From contig NZ_CALMFY010000185.1 of assembly GCF_937863485.1 (NCBI RefSeq), positions 1 to 64,000 of the forward strand: 64,000 nt of DNA. Reading direction: 5' to 3'. Positions 53,515-63,432 of this stretch are shown here, piece after piece. Below the pieces are notes generated by a model. That model was not told the origin of the DNA. It worked only from the letters and a program-made list of their open reading frames with translations, and made no database searches. The position numbers were made by a program, and so were the translations under genes. The stretch is from an uncultured Nostoc sp. (GTDB lineage Bacteria > Cyanobacteriota > Cyanobacteriia > Cyanobacteriales > Nostocaceae). Each line of letters opens with the position of its first letter. Within the stretch, counting starts at the first letter, position 1.

Positions 53515-55524
53515 TCAAATCTCTGTCGCCAACCAAGCACGCAAAACCTCTGCCACTGTCCACGCTTGGGCAATACATCCCCGTGGAGTCATCGGGGCAT
53601 CTCCATCAAAAATCTCGCTGAGACTACCAAGACCGTGTGCAGTGAGATGATTAGCCATTGGTTCCAAAAATTGACGAGCCTGCTCAGGATTTTTGTAGAC
53701 GCGCAGGTGTGCTAGGATAAACGGCCCCAACAACCAACCCCAAACTGTCCCTTGGTGATAAGCTCCATCACGTTGATACTGATTGCCACCGTATTTACCA
53801 TGATATTGAGGATGATCAGGGGCAAGCGATCGCAGTCCATGAGAGGTCAGCAGCACTCGTCCGCAAGCTTCCACAACACTCCTTTGCTGGGCAGGTGTTA
53901 ACGGACTTTCTGGTAATGAAACAGCAAAGATTTGGTTAGGACGTAACGCCGAATCATCACCATCAGGACTGTCTAGAACGTCATAGCAATAACCTGTCTC
54001 GTCATTCCAGAAGCGAGAAAATCTATACTGAGCACGGTCTGCCATTGCCTCATATTCTTGATGTGGTTTACCAAGCTGACGGGCAAACTTTGCCATTGTC
54101 CGTAAAGCATTATACCACAGGGCATTAACTTCAATCGGTTTGCCAATTCGGGGCGTAACTACCCAATCATCAACTTTGGCATCCATCCAGGTCAGTTGTA
54201 CACCTGCAACGCCTGCATAAAGTAAGCCATCAGCTGGATCGAGGTGGATGTTGTAGCGTGTACCGCGACAGTGCCAGTTAATGATGTCTGCAAGTATTGG
54301 AAAGAGTTCACCAAGCAAATTATCATCGTCTGTAGAACTGTAGTAGGCACGGACTGCTTCAAAGTACCAGAGAGTGGCATCAACAGTCTTATATTCTGGT
54401 TGCTCACCCGCATCCGGAAAGCGATTCGGCAACATTCCTTGGTCTACGTATCTGGCAAAGGTGCGAAGAATTGAGCGTGCTACCTCTGGGCGACCAGTCG
54501 AAATTGTCAAACCAGGTAGACTAATCATTGTGTCGCGTCCCCAGTCGCCAAACCAGTGATAACCAGCGATGATGGTTTTACCGTTGGAGTCTTCTGGTAC
54601 TGGTCGGTTAACAATAAACTGGTCAGCAGCTAGTACTAAATGGTTGATCCAGCTAGGTGATTCCTTAGTGTTGAGGGGTCGGTTGCTATTCCAAAGTCCT
54701 GTTAACTTCTGCTCTTGAGCGCGACGCAACTTAAGTGCAGCTTCGCCATGCAAATCTGGTTGTTTTTCTGTGCTGGCTACAAATGCGATCGCTTCCCCAG
54801 GATTCAGTGTAACTTCAAAAGTGGCAGCGTGGAGATGGTCTTCTTTATCTCTCAATCCCCGATAGCGTTCAACTGCCAAGTCAAAGCCATAATACCAATT
54901 GTGGGCAACAGATGCACTACCGCGTAAAGCGTAGCTATCGCCTTTAGGCAAATCGCTCAGTAGATACAGTGGTACAGCGCCCGAATAAGCAGTTACACAA
55001 ATCCCCTGTTCCACCTGCTCAACAGACATCTGCCAGCCGTTGCTTTGAGTATCGCCGTGATAATCGCGGTAGTTGACCATTGCTTTGAGCGTCAACTTCA
55101 GCGGTTGGGTGGCACGACGCAGAGTATATTGAACATAGGTTGTGTTAGCGCCTTGTTGCATCCACACCCGTTTTTCTAATAAGGCATCAGCAACAGCAAA
55201 CCGCCATACGGGTATTGTGTTTTCCAGAGAAAAACGTTCAATATGTTGATAACCGTGGGGACTGACAGTACCATCTGCCCAACGATTGGTGTGTAGAGAA
55301 TAAGAGCGAGTATCATACAGGACAGTTTCATCTAGTTTTGCCAGCAGCAAAGTGCGACCCAGAGGTGGTTTCAATGCCGCTACCAGTAGTCCGTGATAGC
55401 GGCGGGTCAATAAACCTGCCACAGTTGCAGAAGCGTAACCACCAATGCCGTTAGTAACTAACCACTCCCGCGATTCTGCGGTATCGAGATTGCCGCAGAT
55501 TTCCCGCCCAAATTCTATACACAT
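53515..55524 (-). CDS. Glycogen debranching enzyme (amylo-alpha-1,6-glucosidase)
   Basis: 669 residues, archaeal/bacterial GDE family (GH133-like). N-terminal beta domain with EWLVTNGIGGYASATVAGLLTR and RRYHGLLVAAL; C-terminal (alpha/alpha)6 barrel with GYHWFGDWGRDTMISLPGL, the acidic catalytic region, then YQRDGAYHQGTVWGWLLGPF. Full length. It removes alpha-1,6 branches of glycogen in the cytosol. Convergent with the HNH gene. Confidence 0.93.
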   Translation of the reverse strand: MCIEFGREICGNLDTAESREWLVTNGIGGYASATVAGLLTRRYHGLLVAALKPPLGRTLLLAKLDETVLYDTRSYSLHTNRWADGTVSPHGYQHIERFSLENTIPVWRFAVADALLEKRVWMQQGANTTYVQYTLRRATQPLKLTLKAMVNYRDYHGDTQSNGWQMSVEQVEQGICVTAYSGAVPLYLLSDLPKGDSYALRGSASVAHNWYYGFDLAVERYRGLRDKEDHLHAATFEVTLNPGEAIAFVASTEKQPDLHGEAALKLRRAQEQKLTGLWNSNRPLNTKESPSWINHLVLAADQFIVNRPVPEDSNGKTIIAGYHWFGDWGRDTMISLPGLTISTGRPEVARSILRTFARYVDQGMLPNRFPDAGEQPEYKTVDATLWYFEAVRAYYSSTDDDNLLGELFPILADIINWHCRGTRYNIHLDPADGLLYAGVAGVQLTWMDAKVDDWVVTPRIGKPIEVNALWYNALRTMAKFARQLGKPHQEYEAMADRAQYRFSRFWNDETGYCYDVLDSPDGDDSALRPNQIFAVSLPESPLTPAQQRSVVEACGRVLLTSHGLRSLAPDHPQYHGKYGGNQYQRDGAYHQGTVWGWLLGPFILAHLRVYKNPEQARQFLEPMANHLTAHGLGSLSEIFDGDAPMTPRGCIAQAWTVAEVLRAWLATEI

Positions 55525-55990
55525 AAATCAACACTTTATTTTGGCGATCAATATTTGGATTATCGATTATTAATCCTCTACTGTGCTAAGAGTTGATAAT
55601 AGCGCAATTTTCCGTTAATCCCAAAACCGGGCTTTACAACACCATAGCGATCGCACTCACCCTAAATTAAACACAAGTGCGATCGCATATTCAACATTTT
55701 TCTCGTATTTGCTGTTTTTTTTATACCTTAATATAATGTTTAACAATAGTTGATGAACTTTACAAAACCAAGCTAGACAGATATTCACAAGGATTTACTA
55801 AAGAGAAGCTGAAAATGCCCTGCAAAATATGACACATTGTAAAGTAAAGCACAGCTAACAAGTGCAAACGTACTATAATTTTCCATAAATGGCTTAAGCC
55901 AAAGTAAAAATCTATATAAGTTACACCAGTGAGTGAGGTATATAAGAAATAGGTATAGACTAAGAGTAGGTTGTCAAGTAAGTAGCTTCC
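55525..55990. other. Divergent gap with HIP1 sites
   Basis: 466 bp between the debranching gene and the DUF6414 pair. Holds GCGATCGCA near 55648 and 55680; AT-rich after that. Promoters for both directions are expected; no gene seen. Confidence 0.5.
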
Positions 55991-56245
55991 GTGGCTAACT
56001 CTAAGTCTCCAGATTCGAGCAATTCAGAACAACAGATTGACGAAACAATCTGTCAAATCGCTGAGGTTACTAATAAGGTTATAAACATCCTCACTAACAG
56101 TACAGAATTTGAAAAATTAGAATCTGATAATCTAGATTCTCATAGTCAACAAGCTGAAAAAGACCAAGTAGAACGAAGAAAGACGTTAGAGGCTGAAAAT
56201 GACAGAAAACGGCAACAACTTGCTCGGAAGTGGAAACGTTACTAA
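55991..56245 (+). CDS. Small charged protein paired with DUF6414 gene
   Basis: 84 residues from GTG. Hydrophilic, with an acidic middle and a basic C terminus (ENDRKRQQLARKWKRY); probably helical. No family recognised. Its 3' end overlaps the DUF6414 gene by 47 bp in another frame, a strong sign of coupled expression. Confidence 0.55.
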   Translation: MANSKSPDSSNSEQQIDETICQIAEVTNKVINILTNSTEFEKLESDNLDSHSQQAEKDQVERRKTLEAENDRKRQQLARKWKRY

Positions 56246-57107
56246 TCTAAGGCACTTCATTTACTTAGATAGAAATCGTCTTTTCTCTTATACTGCTCAA
56301 GTTTCTGATGGACTGCCACAAGTGCGACATCTCTTAGAGAGTATTAATGAAACTAATATAGATAACCCAATTGAAAATTATACAGAAGAAGTTCGAGAAT
56401 CTTCAAACGAAGCGGAGGGTAGTTTAGGAGCAAAAGGGTTTGTTGGTGCTGTTACTGGTAAAAGAAATAATAAAAAGAGTCAAAAGAAAAGCCTTAAAGA
56501 AGGAGGCTCTACTGTAAAATTTGAGTCTTTACAAACCTTATCTCAAGATAAAGCGGAACACGATAATCTTTATTTAGTGTTAGAAAAAGATTTAATTGAT
56601 GCTGGTTTATTATACGAAGTCGTAAAAGGAGGCTTATTTCCGCAACCCTGCCCCCCTCTGGTCAAAATCACTGGAGTAGCACGCTTCTTTGATTGGGAGT
56701 CAGTAATTAAAATGTTGGAACAACCTGATATTTTGTGGAGCACCTTTAACCAGCAAGCGCGTCTGGCTTGGGGTAATGATAGAAATAAGCTGAAAGTTTT
56801 CGCTCAACTGACTCGAACCTTTTATATGGGTCCATTAACTATTAGTATGCAAGTTAATGGTTTAAACCTATGTGCATCTCTTGAGCCTAATCATCTTTGT
56901 ATGACACTTAATCAACTGAGAGCAGGATATGTACTTTCAGGCGATGTAGAAGTCACCATAGTAGGATTTACTCCTAAACGGGCATTTAAATCAACTAATT
57001 TTCCTGGCATTGTTGGGCAGTTTGACCCAAAGGATTTGTTTCAAGCTTTTTTAGGACAAGTTGATTTAATGATTGACCCTGTAGCTATATATGGAGAAGT
57101 AATTTAG
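56199..57107 (+). CDS. DUF6414-like protein
   Basis: 302 residues. The start LRHFIYLDRNRLFSYTAQVSDG fits DUF6414 (F-x-Y-L-D-x-x-R-L-x-S). A Gly/Ser/Lys-rich linker (about 70-105) precedes a globular domain ending in FDPKDLFQAFLGQVDLMIDP. Function unknown; no catalytic motif visible. Second of two overlapping genes. AT-rich and isolated, so a horizontally acquired accessory pair is plausible. Confidence 0.7.
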   Translation: MTENGNNLLGSGNVTNLRHFIYLDRNRLFSYTAQVSDGLPQVRHLLESINETNIDNPIENYTEEVRESSNEAEGSLGAKGFVGAVTGKRNNKKSQKKSLKEGGSTVKFESLQTLSQDKAEHDNLYLVLEKDLIDAGLLYEVVKGGLFPQPCPPLVKITGVARFFDWESVIKMLEQPDILWSTFNQQARLAWGNDRNKLKVFAQLTRTFYMGPLTISMQVNGLNLCASLEPNHLCMTLNQLRAGYVLSGDVEVTIVGFTPKRAFKSTNFPGIVGQFDPKDLFQAFLGQVDLMIDPVAIYGEVI

Positions 57108-57447
57108 TCTAGCTGTATTTATTGAACGGAATAGTTCTGAGATAACACCTAATACCGTTTATCTACAATCTGCATTGTGTGACTATCAGCATCTCTCGCC
57201 AAAAAGCCCTTTTTAAATTCCAAAGAAGAAAATTATTCTTTTAATGGTTTTGTGTGATTGCAGATTCATAATTTTGACATACCTGATTTCTTCTAAGCAT
57301 TACTTAATACTGAAAAGCCTGGGGAAAAGCTGATCAGATAATTTGGCAAATTCCATAATTCCAACAATAGGAATTTCTTGATTCTTCTCAGACTTTCCAG
57401 CACTGTTGTTTGGTGTATAAGTGCGATCGCACGCAAGTTCTATTGGG

Positions 57448-57945
57448 CTATACCTGCGAAGATTCAGCAGACGGCAGAATAATCTCAAGACCGTATCTTG
57501 GAGCAGCTGCCAAAATTTTTTCAATGTCTGTCGGACTAAGGCTAGGTAATTGCGTCTTCTCTGAGACTGGCACACCTACTTCCATAAAAAACTTCTCTAA
57601 CCCTGCTGGTGTGACCCAACACAGCAATTTTGCTGGCTGTGAGCCGATATTTGTAAACCTATGAAGTTGACCTTTAGGAGAGTGAAGAAAGGTTCCAGGA
57701 ATTGCTAATATAATCTGCTCATCAAGCTGAAATTCCAATTCTCCCTCTTGAATATAAAAGGCTTCATCTTCATGACGATGAATGTGGGGAGGTGGACCGT
57801 TTTGTGGTTGAACAGTAATTTCAATTAGAGCATAAGCTTGACCAGTTTCTTCACCTACCGCCTTAAAGGTACACAAATCCTCAAACACCCAGTATGAGGA
57901 ACCTTGTCCTGGTTGCTGTAATATTCCTTGCAAATTGACTGTCAT
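57448..57945 (-). CDS. Cupin-domain protein
   Basis: 165 residues, single cupin with both metal motifs: GPPPHIHRHEDEAFYIQEGELEF (HxHx4-Ex6-G) and PKGQLHRFTNIGSQPAKLL. Resembles quercetin 2,3-dioxygenase-like stand-alone cupins. A C-terminal tail of about 40 residues follows. Enzyme or binding protein cannot be decided. Neighbouring gap 57108-57447 shows no gene. Confidence 0.82.
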   Translation of the reverse strand: MTVNLQGILQQPGQGSSYWVFEDLCTFKAVGEETGQAYALIEITVQPQNGPPPHIHRHEDEAFYIQEGELEFQLDEQIILAIPGTFLHSPKGQLHRFTNIGSQPAKLLCWVTPAGLEKFFMEVGVPVSEKTQLPSLSPTDIEKILAAAPRYGLEIILPSAESSQV

Positions 57946-58071
57946 GGTGATTTCCTTTTGAGATGTTTTCTATTATGGATTTCTCAGCAAAATCTAAATT
58001 TTCAGCCTGTAAGTACTTAGACAGAAATAAACGTAACCATATTATCGTGAATTGAGCAGATTGAAGTCAAG

Positions 58072-58100
58072 CGATATCTACAACGGGCTATGCCTACGTA
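58072..58100 (+). repeat. Short GATATCTACAACGGGCTATGCC element
   Basis: Diverged copy of the roughly 30-bp element described at 14549-14579, in the gap 57946-58323, which holds no gene. Confidence 0.5.
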
Positions 58101-58323
58101 ATGCTCTGAGATTGTTTGACTTTACTCACAATCACACCACTTATTCTTGCCTATCTAATTGTTGTATAAATTTACATTTAATCAAGTAAAAATTCATCAG
58201 TTTGTTGTATGCAAATAGCATATGTCTCTAGTAAAATCTTTCTATCAAACTAGTGCAGCGTGGCCCAAATAACTATCCAGTTGATTTTTGAAATTATTTT
58301 TATAACTCATGCAATAGGCATCC

Positions 58324-59592
58324 ATGAGCAAAACCAGTGATGACGAAATATTGTTGCACAACCAAACTTGGCAGCGTGAGCGGCAAATTATAGCACGTTT
58401 GTCTTCTTTGAACTATCGAACTGGCGAACTGGGTAGCTATTTGCACAATATTGCCTGCGGAGTCAGCGAACTTATTGGAGTTGATTGGACAGTTGTTACC
58501 TTTTGCCAAGAGGGATTTGAAACTGTTCTAGCGAGTAGTCTTGAAATGGGCGAGGGCGAACATGTTTATTCACTACATAATTTACTAACTGGTACTGTTA
58601 TCCAAATGGGTCACTCATTAGCAGTAGAAGATGCTCAAAAACACCCAGAGTATGGACAGGCTCCAGAAGGTTATTGTGCATATTTAGGGATACCATTGCG
58701 GACTGCTGAAAGTGAAGTGATTGGTACTATCTGTTCATTTAATCACCAACCACGTGATTTTAAAAAAAAAGACATTCAAATTGTGGAATTGTTTGCTGAA
58801 CGAGCTGCAACAGCAATTGAAAACTATCATCTTTATCAACAACAGTGCCAATTTAATCATATTTTAGAAGCTGAGGTTGAAAAACGCACCGCAGAATTAC
58901 GAGCCGCCCAAGCCAAGCTTTTAGAACAAGAACGATTGGCAGCTATTGGGGAATTTGCTGCCATTATTGTACATGAAATTCGTAATCCCTTGACTACAAT
59001 GATTATGGGATTAAAGTATTTCCGAAAAACCATTTTGACTGAATCTGCTCAAGAGCGATTAGCATTGGCACTGAGCGAAGCTAGTCGTCTGGAACGTCTG
59101 CTGAATGAAATTTTGCTCTACGCCAAGCCCCAAGTGTTACAGCTTTGTGAATTGGACGTGAATCAATTCATTCATGAGTTGCTGGTATGCATCCGGCAAA
59201 TGCCAGAAGCTCTAGAACGACAAATTGAATTTATTCCGATTTTGCCTACGATAAAAATTTTGGGGGATAAGGACAAACTTAAACAAGTATTTATCAACAT
59301 TGTCCGCAATGCTTGCGAGGCAGTTGTAGCAGGAGATGTTGTGAAGTGGAAAGTAGACTGTTCGCATCCAGATAAAGTCTGCATTCATGTCCACAATGGC
59401 GGCGAACCAATTCCATCAGAAGTTCTCGCCAAGCTTTCTGTGCCATTCTTCTCCACAAAACCTTGTGGCACTGGGCTAGGACTTGCTATTACCAAACGCA
59501 TCGTCAATGCTCACAATGGTGAACTGTTAATTTCTTCTGACCTCTTGACAGGTACTACCGTGAGTGTTCAATTACCTGTAGTTCTTCAATGA
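58324..59592 (+). CDS. GAF-domain histidine kinase, NtrB-like core
   Basis: 422 residues, soluble. GAF domain (about 30-175), coiled linker with EAEVEKRTAELRAAQAKLLE, HisKA with His217 (AIIVHEIRNPL), then an ATPase domain. The N box is NIVRNACEAV and the G2 box GTGLGLAI; the G1 box is VHNGGEPIP, with Asn where most kinases have Asp, as in several cyanobacterial NtrB-like kinases. No regulator gene is adjacent, so it is an orphan kinase. Confidence 0.88.
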   Translation: MSKTSDDEILLHNQTWQRERQIIARLSSLNYRTGELGSYLHNIACGVSELIGVDWTVVTFCQEGFETVLASSLEMGEGEHVYSLHNLLTGTVIQMGHSLAVEDAQKHPEYGQAPEGYCAYLGIPLRTAESEVIGTICSFNHQPRDFKKKDIQIVELFAERAATAIENYHLYQQQCQFNHILEAEVEKRTAELRAAQAKLLEQERLAAIGEFAAIIVHEIRNPLTTMIMGLKYFRKTILTESAQERLALALSEASRLERLLNEILLYAKPQVLQLCELDVNQFIHELLVCIRQMPEALERQIEFIPILPTIKILGDKDKLKQVFINIVRNACEAVVAGDVVKWKVDCSHPDKVCIHVHNGGEPIPSEVLAKLSVPFFSTKPCGTGLGLAITKRIVNAHNGELLISSDLLTGTTVSVQLPVVLQ

Positions 59593-59806
59593 AGTTTTGA
59601 TTGATATCAATGCCAGATTTTTGCAAGAAATATCATCAATAATTATTAAAAGATATTACAAAAAACTTTCCTCAGCAATCAAAAGTGCAGTTGAAATTCC
59701 ATGCTAAGTAAGGACTTGCATTGTCAGTTATGACTAATTGTGTTCGCCTAAGTTGAGGCAGTTTGAGGATTACTGTACTTGTTTGATTAATTTAGATTTT
59801 TTCTAT

Positions 59807-60853
59807 TTAATTTTTGGAAATAGTTACGTTTTTAATATCACTAATTAACTCATCAATCCTTGATTTAGTTGTGTTCCAAGAACACATAAAACGTACTCCT
59901 CCCACACCAATAAATGTATAAAACTGCCAGTTCTTTGCTTTTAAGGTGTGAATGACTTGTTCAGGTAATTTAACAAACACGGCGTTGGCTTCTCTAGGAA
60001 ACATCAAGTCAACACCTTCTATGTTTAATAGTTGATTTTCTAAGTAATCAGCACATTGATTGGCATGTCTGGCATTTTTTAGCCAAGCACCAGTTTCCAA
60101 TAAACCCAACCAGGGAGCAGAGATAAACCGCATTTTTGAGGCTAGCTGACCTGCTTGTTTGCATCGATAATCAAAATCCTCTGCTAGCTCTTTGTTGAAA
60201 AAAAGAATGGCTTCACCCAATGCCATTCCATTCTTTGTACCACAAAAGCACAACACATCGACTCCAGTTTTCCAAGTAATTTCAGCAGGGCTTTTATTCA
60301 TCGCAGCAACTGCATTTGCAAAACGAGCGCCATCCATATGAATCTTTAAATTATACTTTTTCGCAACTTCTTTAATTTTCAAAAGTTCATCAATAGAATA
60401 TAAAGTTCCTAATTCAGTTGATTGTGTGATGCTAATAACCTTAGGTTTAGGATAATGAATGTCAGTACGTTTAGTAACAATAGCCTCTATCGCCTCTGAT
60501 GTTAACTTGCCATTTTTACCTTGAGCAAGTAATAGTTTAGAGCCGTTAGATGCAAATTCAGGTGCCCCACATTCATCTGTTTCTATATGAGATGTTTCAT
60601 GACAAATGACGCTGTGATATGACTGACAAAGGGCAGCTAAAGATAAAGAATTTGCAGCAGTACCATTAAAAGTAAAAAATACTTCACAATCAATTTCAAA
60701 GAGTTCTCGAAAATAGTCTGTGGCTTTTTGAGTCCATTCATCATTTCCATAAGCTGGAACACTACCTTGATTTGCCCTAATCATATATTCCAGCGCTTCT
60801 GGACAAATACCAGAGGAATTATCACTTGCAAACTGCTCTAAGTTGCTACTCAT
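59807..60853 (-). CDS. Low-specificity L-threonine aldolase
   Basis: 348 residues, PLP-dependent fold-type I aldolase cleaving L-threonine (and allo-threonine) to glycine and acetaldehyde. SDNSSG motif at the start, IHMDGARFANA with the PLP-binding aspartate, and the Schiff-base Lys207 in FCGTKNGMALGE. Full length, monocistronic. Confidence 0.9.
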   Translation of the reverse strand: MSSNLEQFASDNSSGICPEALEYMIRANQGSVPAYGNDEWTQKATDYFRELFEIDCEVFFTFNGTAANSLSLAALCQSYHSVICHETSHIETDECGAPEFASNGSKLLLAQGKNGKLTSEAIEAIVTKRTDIHYPKPKVISITQSTELGTLYSIDELLKIKEVAKKYNLKIHMDGARFANAVAAMNKSPAEITWKTGVDVLCFCGTKNGMALGEAILFFNKELAEDFDYRCKQAGQLASKMRFISAPWLGLLETGAWLKNARHANQCADYLENQLLNIEGVDLMFPREANAVFVKLPEQVIHTLKAKNWQFYTFIGVGGVRFMCSWNTTKSRIDELISDIKNVTISKN

Positions 60854-62523
60854 AATCTCTATTTTGATTTTTTTCAGTAATTGTTATAATATTAGTGAAT
60901 AACTTTGGCACTTGCCAACTCCAAGATTGACAGAGATGCTATTAACCTCTCAAATTATCTAATAACTCTGGTAATTATAAGAACTTGGAATAAGTAAGTA
61001 GACAAAATTAAATGTAAGATGTGATTGCGAGCTGCACGAAGTGAAGCGTAGCAATCTCAGTCTTTGCGATTGCAACTTGACCAGACGCTACCGCGAACAC
61101 TTCGTACCCTACGGTAAGGCTGCGCCAACGCAATGACAAACTATCTTATATTTATTTATATCCATCTACTTAGTAGTAAATTAAATGTTTATTTAGCCCT
61201 ACTTAATCATTCGTGAACAACACTATTTCTGACTTATGTAAAAAGTTGGCAATCTGAAAACTTTGATTTTTAAAACTTAAATATAGTTGCTATATCTTAC
61301 ATCAACCTGTTAATTAGTTTTTGTTGTCGGAGCTTTTCTATGAGTAGTTATAGCACAATACAGTTCAGTTAAGGATAATTGTAGATTGAGTTGAACGCAG
61401 ACGCCGGAGGCAGCTTAAGGCAGTTTTCCTGTATTTGAACCACATCTGTTGTAGGGGCGCAAGGCCTTGCGCCCCTACCGCGTGGTCTATTTACTTCTCC
61501 CTACAGCCCTTCTCCTAAAAGAGACGCTCTTGCATTCGGGCATCCTACGCCAGGCGCTAGTACCGCAAGGCGGAAGTCACTCATTCAAAAGTTAGTAGCT
61601 TCTTTGCAGAAGTATGCGTAGTGTGTCGTTAGAGAAGAACGCCTTTCCTTCGGAACGCTTGTCTGCGACACGCTTCGCGTTCGCGAACGCGAAGCGTCTT
61701 GTAAAGCCTGCGGCATAGCAACTCTTAGAGACGCTTCGCGTTCGCTTAGGGCGCAGCCTCTCCAAGAGTTGAGAAGAAAGGGAAGCTTTCACATATGATT
61801 TAGGATTGCTATATATGACTTTGCTGATGTCTACAGAAGACTGAAGTCATAGTTTCCCTTTACTGAGACATTAAATTACTACGGTGTCTTCGTCAGCTTT
61901 GTATTGAGGGAATTCTAGGACTTAAACATCGCAAATCACTAAATATTATGCTAAAAAAATAAAGTTTGCTAATCAGAATGCTAATCATATACTTATAATG
62001 TACCATACAATGCTCTACCAATAACTATGACATCACTAATTGGGCATATTTGTCCTTTGTTAGTTGTCATTAGTCATTTGGATATTTTGTACTGACTAAT
62101 GACTCTTTGTGTAATGCTCCTTCTGGTGCGTCCGCTATGCGTAGCAAGATCCCTATAGGGGTACGTCGCTAACGCCCTTCTCCCAAAGGGAGACGCTTTT
62201 GCGTTCGGGTGACGCTCGTGAGGCTCATTCTTGGCGTCTCCCTTTGGGAGATGACTGGCTCTAAGCGAATGCAAGAGCGTCTCTAAGAGTTGAGAAGACA
62301 GCCAGTTCCCTACAGTGGGTGGGAAACCTGCCTACTGTAGGGAACAACAGCAAAGTCGAACAGGACTGGACTCACCAGTTGCTCATCAGGGTAAACCACG
62401 CCAGTTGCTTCTTTGGCGCTAGCCCCTCCTTTGGGGAAAATCGTAGCTTGCTTCTTTGTAGGGGTACAAATTGGGGAATCCACCCAAGCCACTGGCTCAC
62501 CAATGACCAATGACTAATAACTA
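60854..62523. repeat. 1.7-kb repeat-only intergenic region
   Basis: No gene supported. Contains a family IV MITE-like copy (61421-61499, core GTAGGGGCGCAAGGCCTTGC), a family I left end after CTAG (61557-61600, TACCGCAAGGCGGAAGTCAC) without right end, GC-rich palindromes (TTCGCGTTCGCGAACGCGAA at about 61675) and repeats with TTTGGGAGA/TCTCCCAAA at 62170-62250. Open frames at 61592-61792 and 62074-62274 are made of these repeats. Confidence 0.7.
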
Positions 62524-63306
62524 ATGACTGAACCATTGATTGAACTGAAAGGTGTTTCTAAGTCCTTTGGTAGCCATAAAGTTCTAGATAATGTAGACTT
62601 GACCATTTACCGGGGAGAAGCACTGGGGATTATTGGTCCATCAGGGACTGGTAAATCAACAATTTTACGGGTAGTGGCGGGGTTACTTATTCCCGATGAA
62701 GGAGAAATTTATGTGCAAGGAGTGCGGCGAGACGGTTTGATTGAGGATGGTGGCCAGCAAGTTGGCATTGGCATGGTGTTTCAGCAGGCGGCGCTATTTG
62801 ATTCGCTGACGGTAGAGGAGAATGTGGGATTTTTACTTTATCAAAATTCAAAGCTACGGCGATCGCGCATTCGAGATTTGGTAAAAGAAAAATTGGAGAT
62901 GGTAGGTTTACCAGAAATAAGCAATCTCTACCCATCCGAACTTTCCGGGGGAATGCGAAAACGGGTAAGTTTTGCGCGTGCGATTATGTCTAACCCTGAT
63001 AATCCCTCAGAAGGTCCAGAAGTTCTACTATACGACGAACCAACAGCTGGACTTGATCCCATTGCCTCAACAGTAATCGAAGATTTAATCCGCTATTTAC
63101 AATGTTTACATGGAGTTTGTAGTACTTATGCCGTTGTTACCCACCAACACAGCACTATCCGCCATACAGCTGATAGACTTATATTTCTCTATGAAGGTAA
63201 AGTGCAGTGGCAGGGTACAGTTAGTGAAATCTACAATACAGAAAATCCGTTGATCAGACAATTTATCAGTGGAAGTGTGAAAGGGCCGATTCAAGTCGTC
63301 GGCTAG
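62524..63306 (+). CDS. MlaF-like ABC transporter ATP-binding protein
   Basis: 260 residues, NBD of the Mla/MCE lipid transporters. Walker A GPSGTGKST, Q-loop VFQQAALFDSLTV, signature LSGGMRKRVSFARA, Walker B VLLYDEPTAGLDP; the MRKR variant of the signature is typical of MlaF. The start codon is ATG after GACTAATAACTA repeats. Followed after 126 bp by the MCE gene; the permease partner is probably the MlaE-like protein at 36361-37167. Confidence 0.9.
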   Translation: MTEPLIELKGVSKSFGSHKVLDNVDLTIYRGEALGIIGPSGTGKSTILRVVAGLLIPDEGEIYVQGVRRDGLIEDGGQQVGIGMVFQQAALFDSLTVEENVGFLLYQNSKLRRSRIRDLVKEKLEMVGLPEISNLYPSELSGGMRKRVSFARAIMSNPDNPSEGPEVLLYDEPTAGLDPIASTVIEDLIRYLQCLHGVCSTYAVVTHQHSTIRHTADRLIFLYEGKVQWQGTVSEIYNTENPLIRQFISGSVKGPIQVVG

Positions 63307-63322
63307 AAACTTAAAAGTGAAG

Positions 63323-63403
63323 AGTTAGGAGTAGAGACGCGATTAATCGCGTCTGTACAGGAGTTATGAGTTAAATTCGACTTATAACTCCTCACTCCTA
63401 ACT
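63323..63403. repeat. Nested inverted repeat between MlaF-like and MCE genes
   Basis: Outer arms AGTTAGGAGT / ACTCCTAACT (63323-63332, 63394-63403), inner arms GGAGTTAT / ATAACTCC, plus a perfect 20-bp palindrome AGACGCGATTAATCGCGTCT (63335-63354). Such a hairpin inside an operon could attenuate the downstream gene; it is also of a type repeated in Nostoc genomes. Confidence 0.65.
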
Positions 63404-63432
63404 TTTTATTGGTTGTTGGTGGAGGCAAAAAA

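Noticed and set aside
57300-57575. Minus-strand 91-codon frame below the cupin gene
   Set aside because: Mostly overlaps the cupin gene in another frame and has no independent start signal.
61592-62513. Several 60-70 codon open frames
   Set aside because: They are made of TTCGCGAACGCG- and TTTGGGAGA-type repeats and read on both strands.
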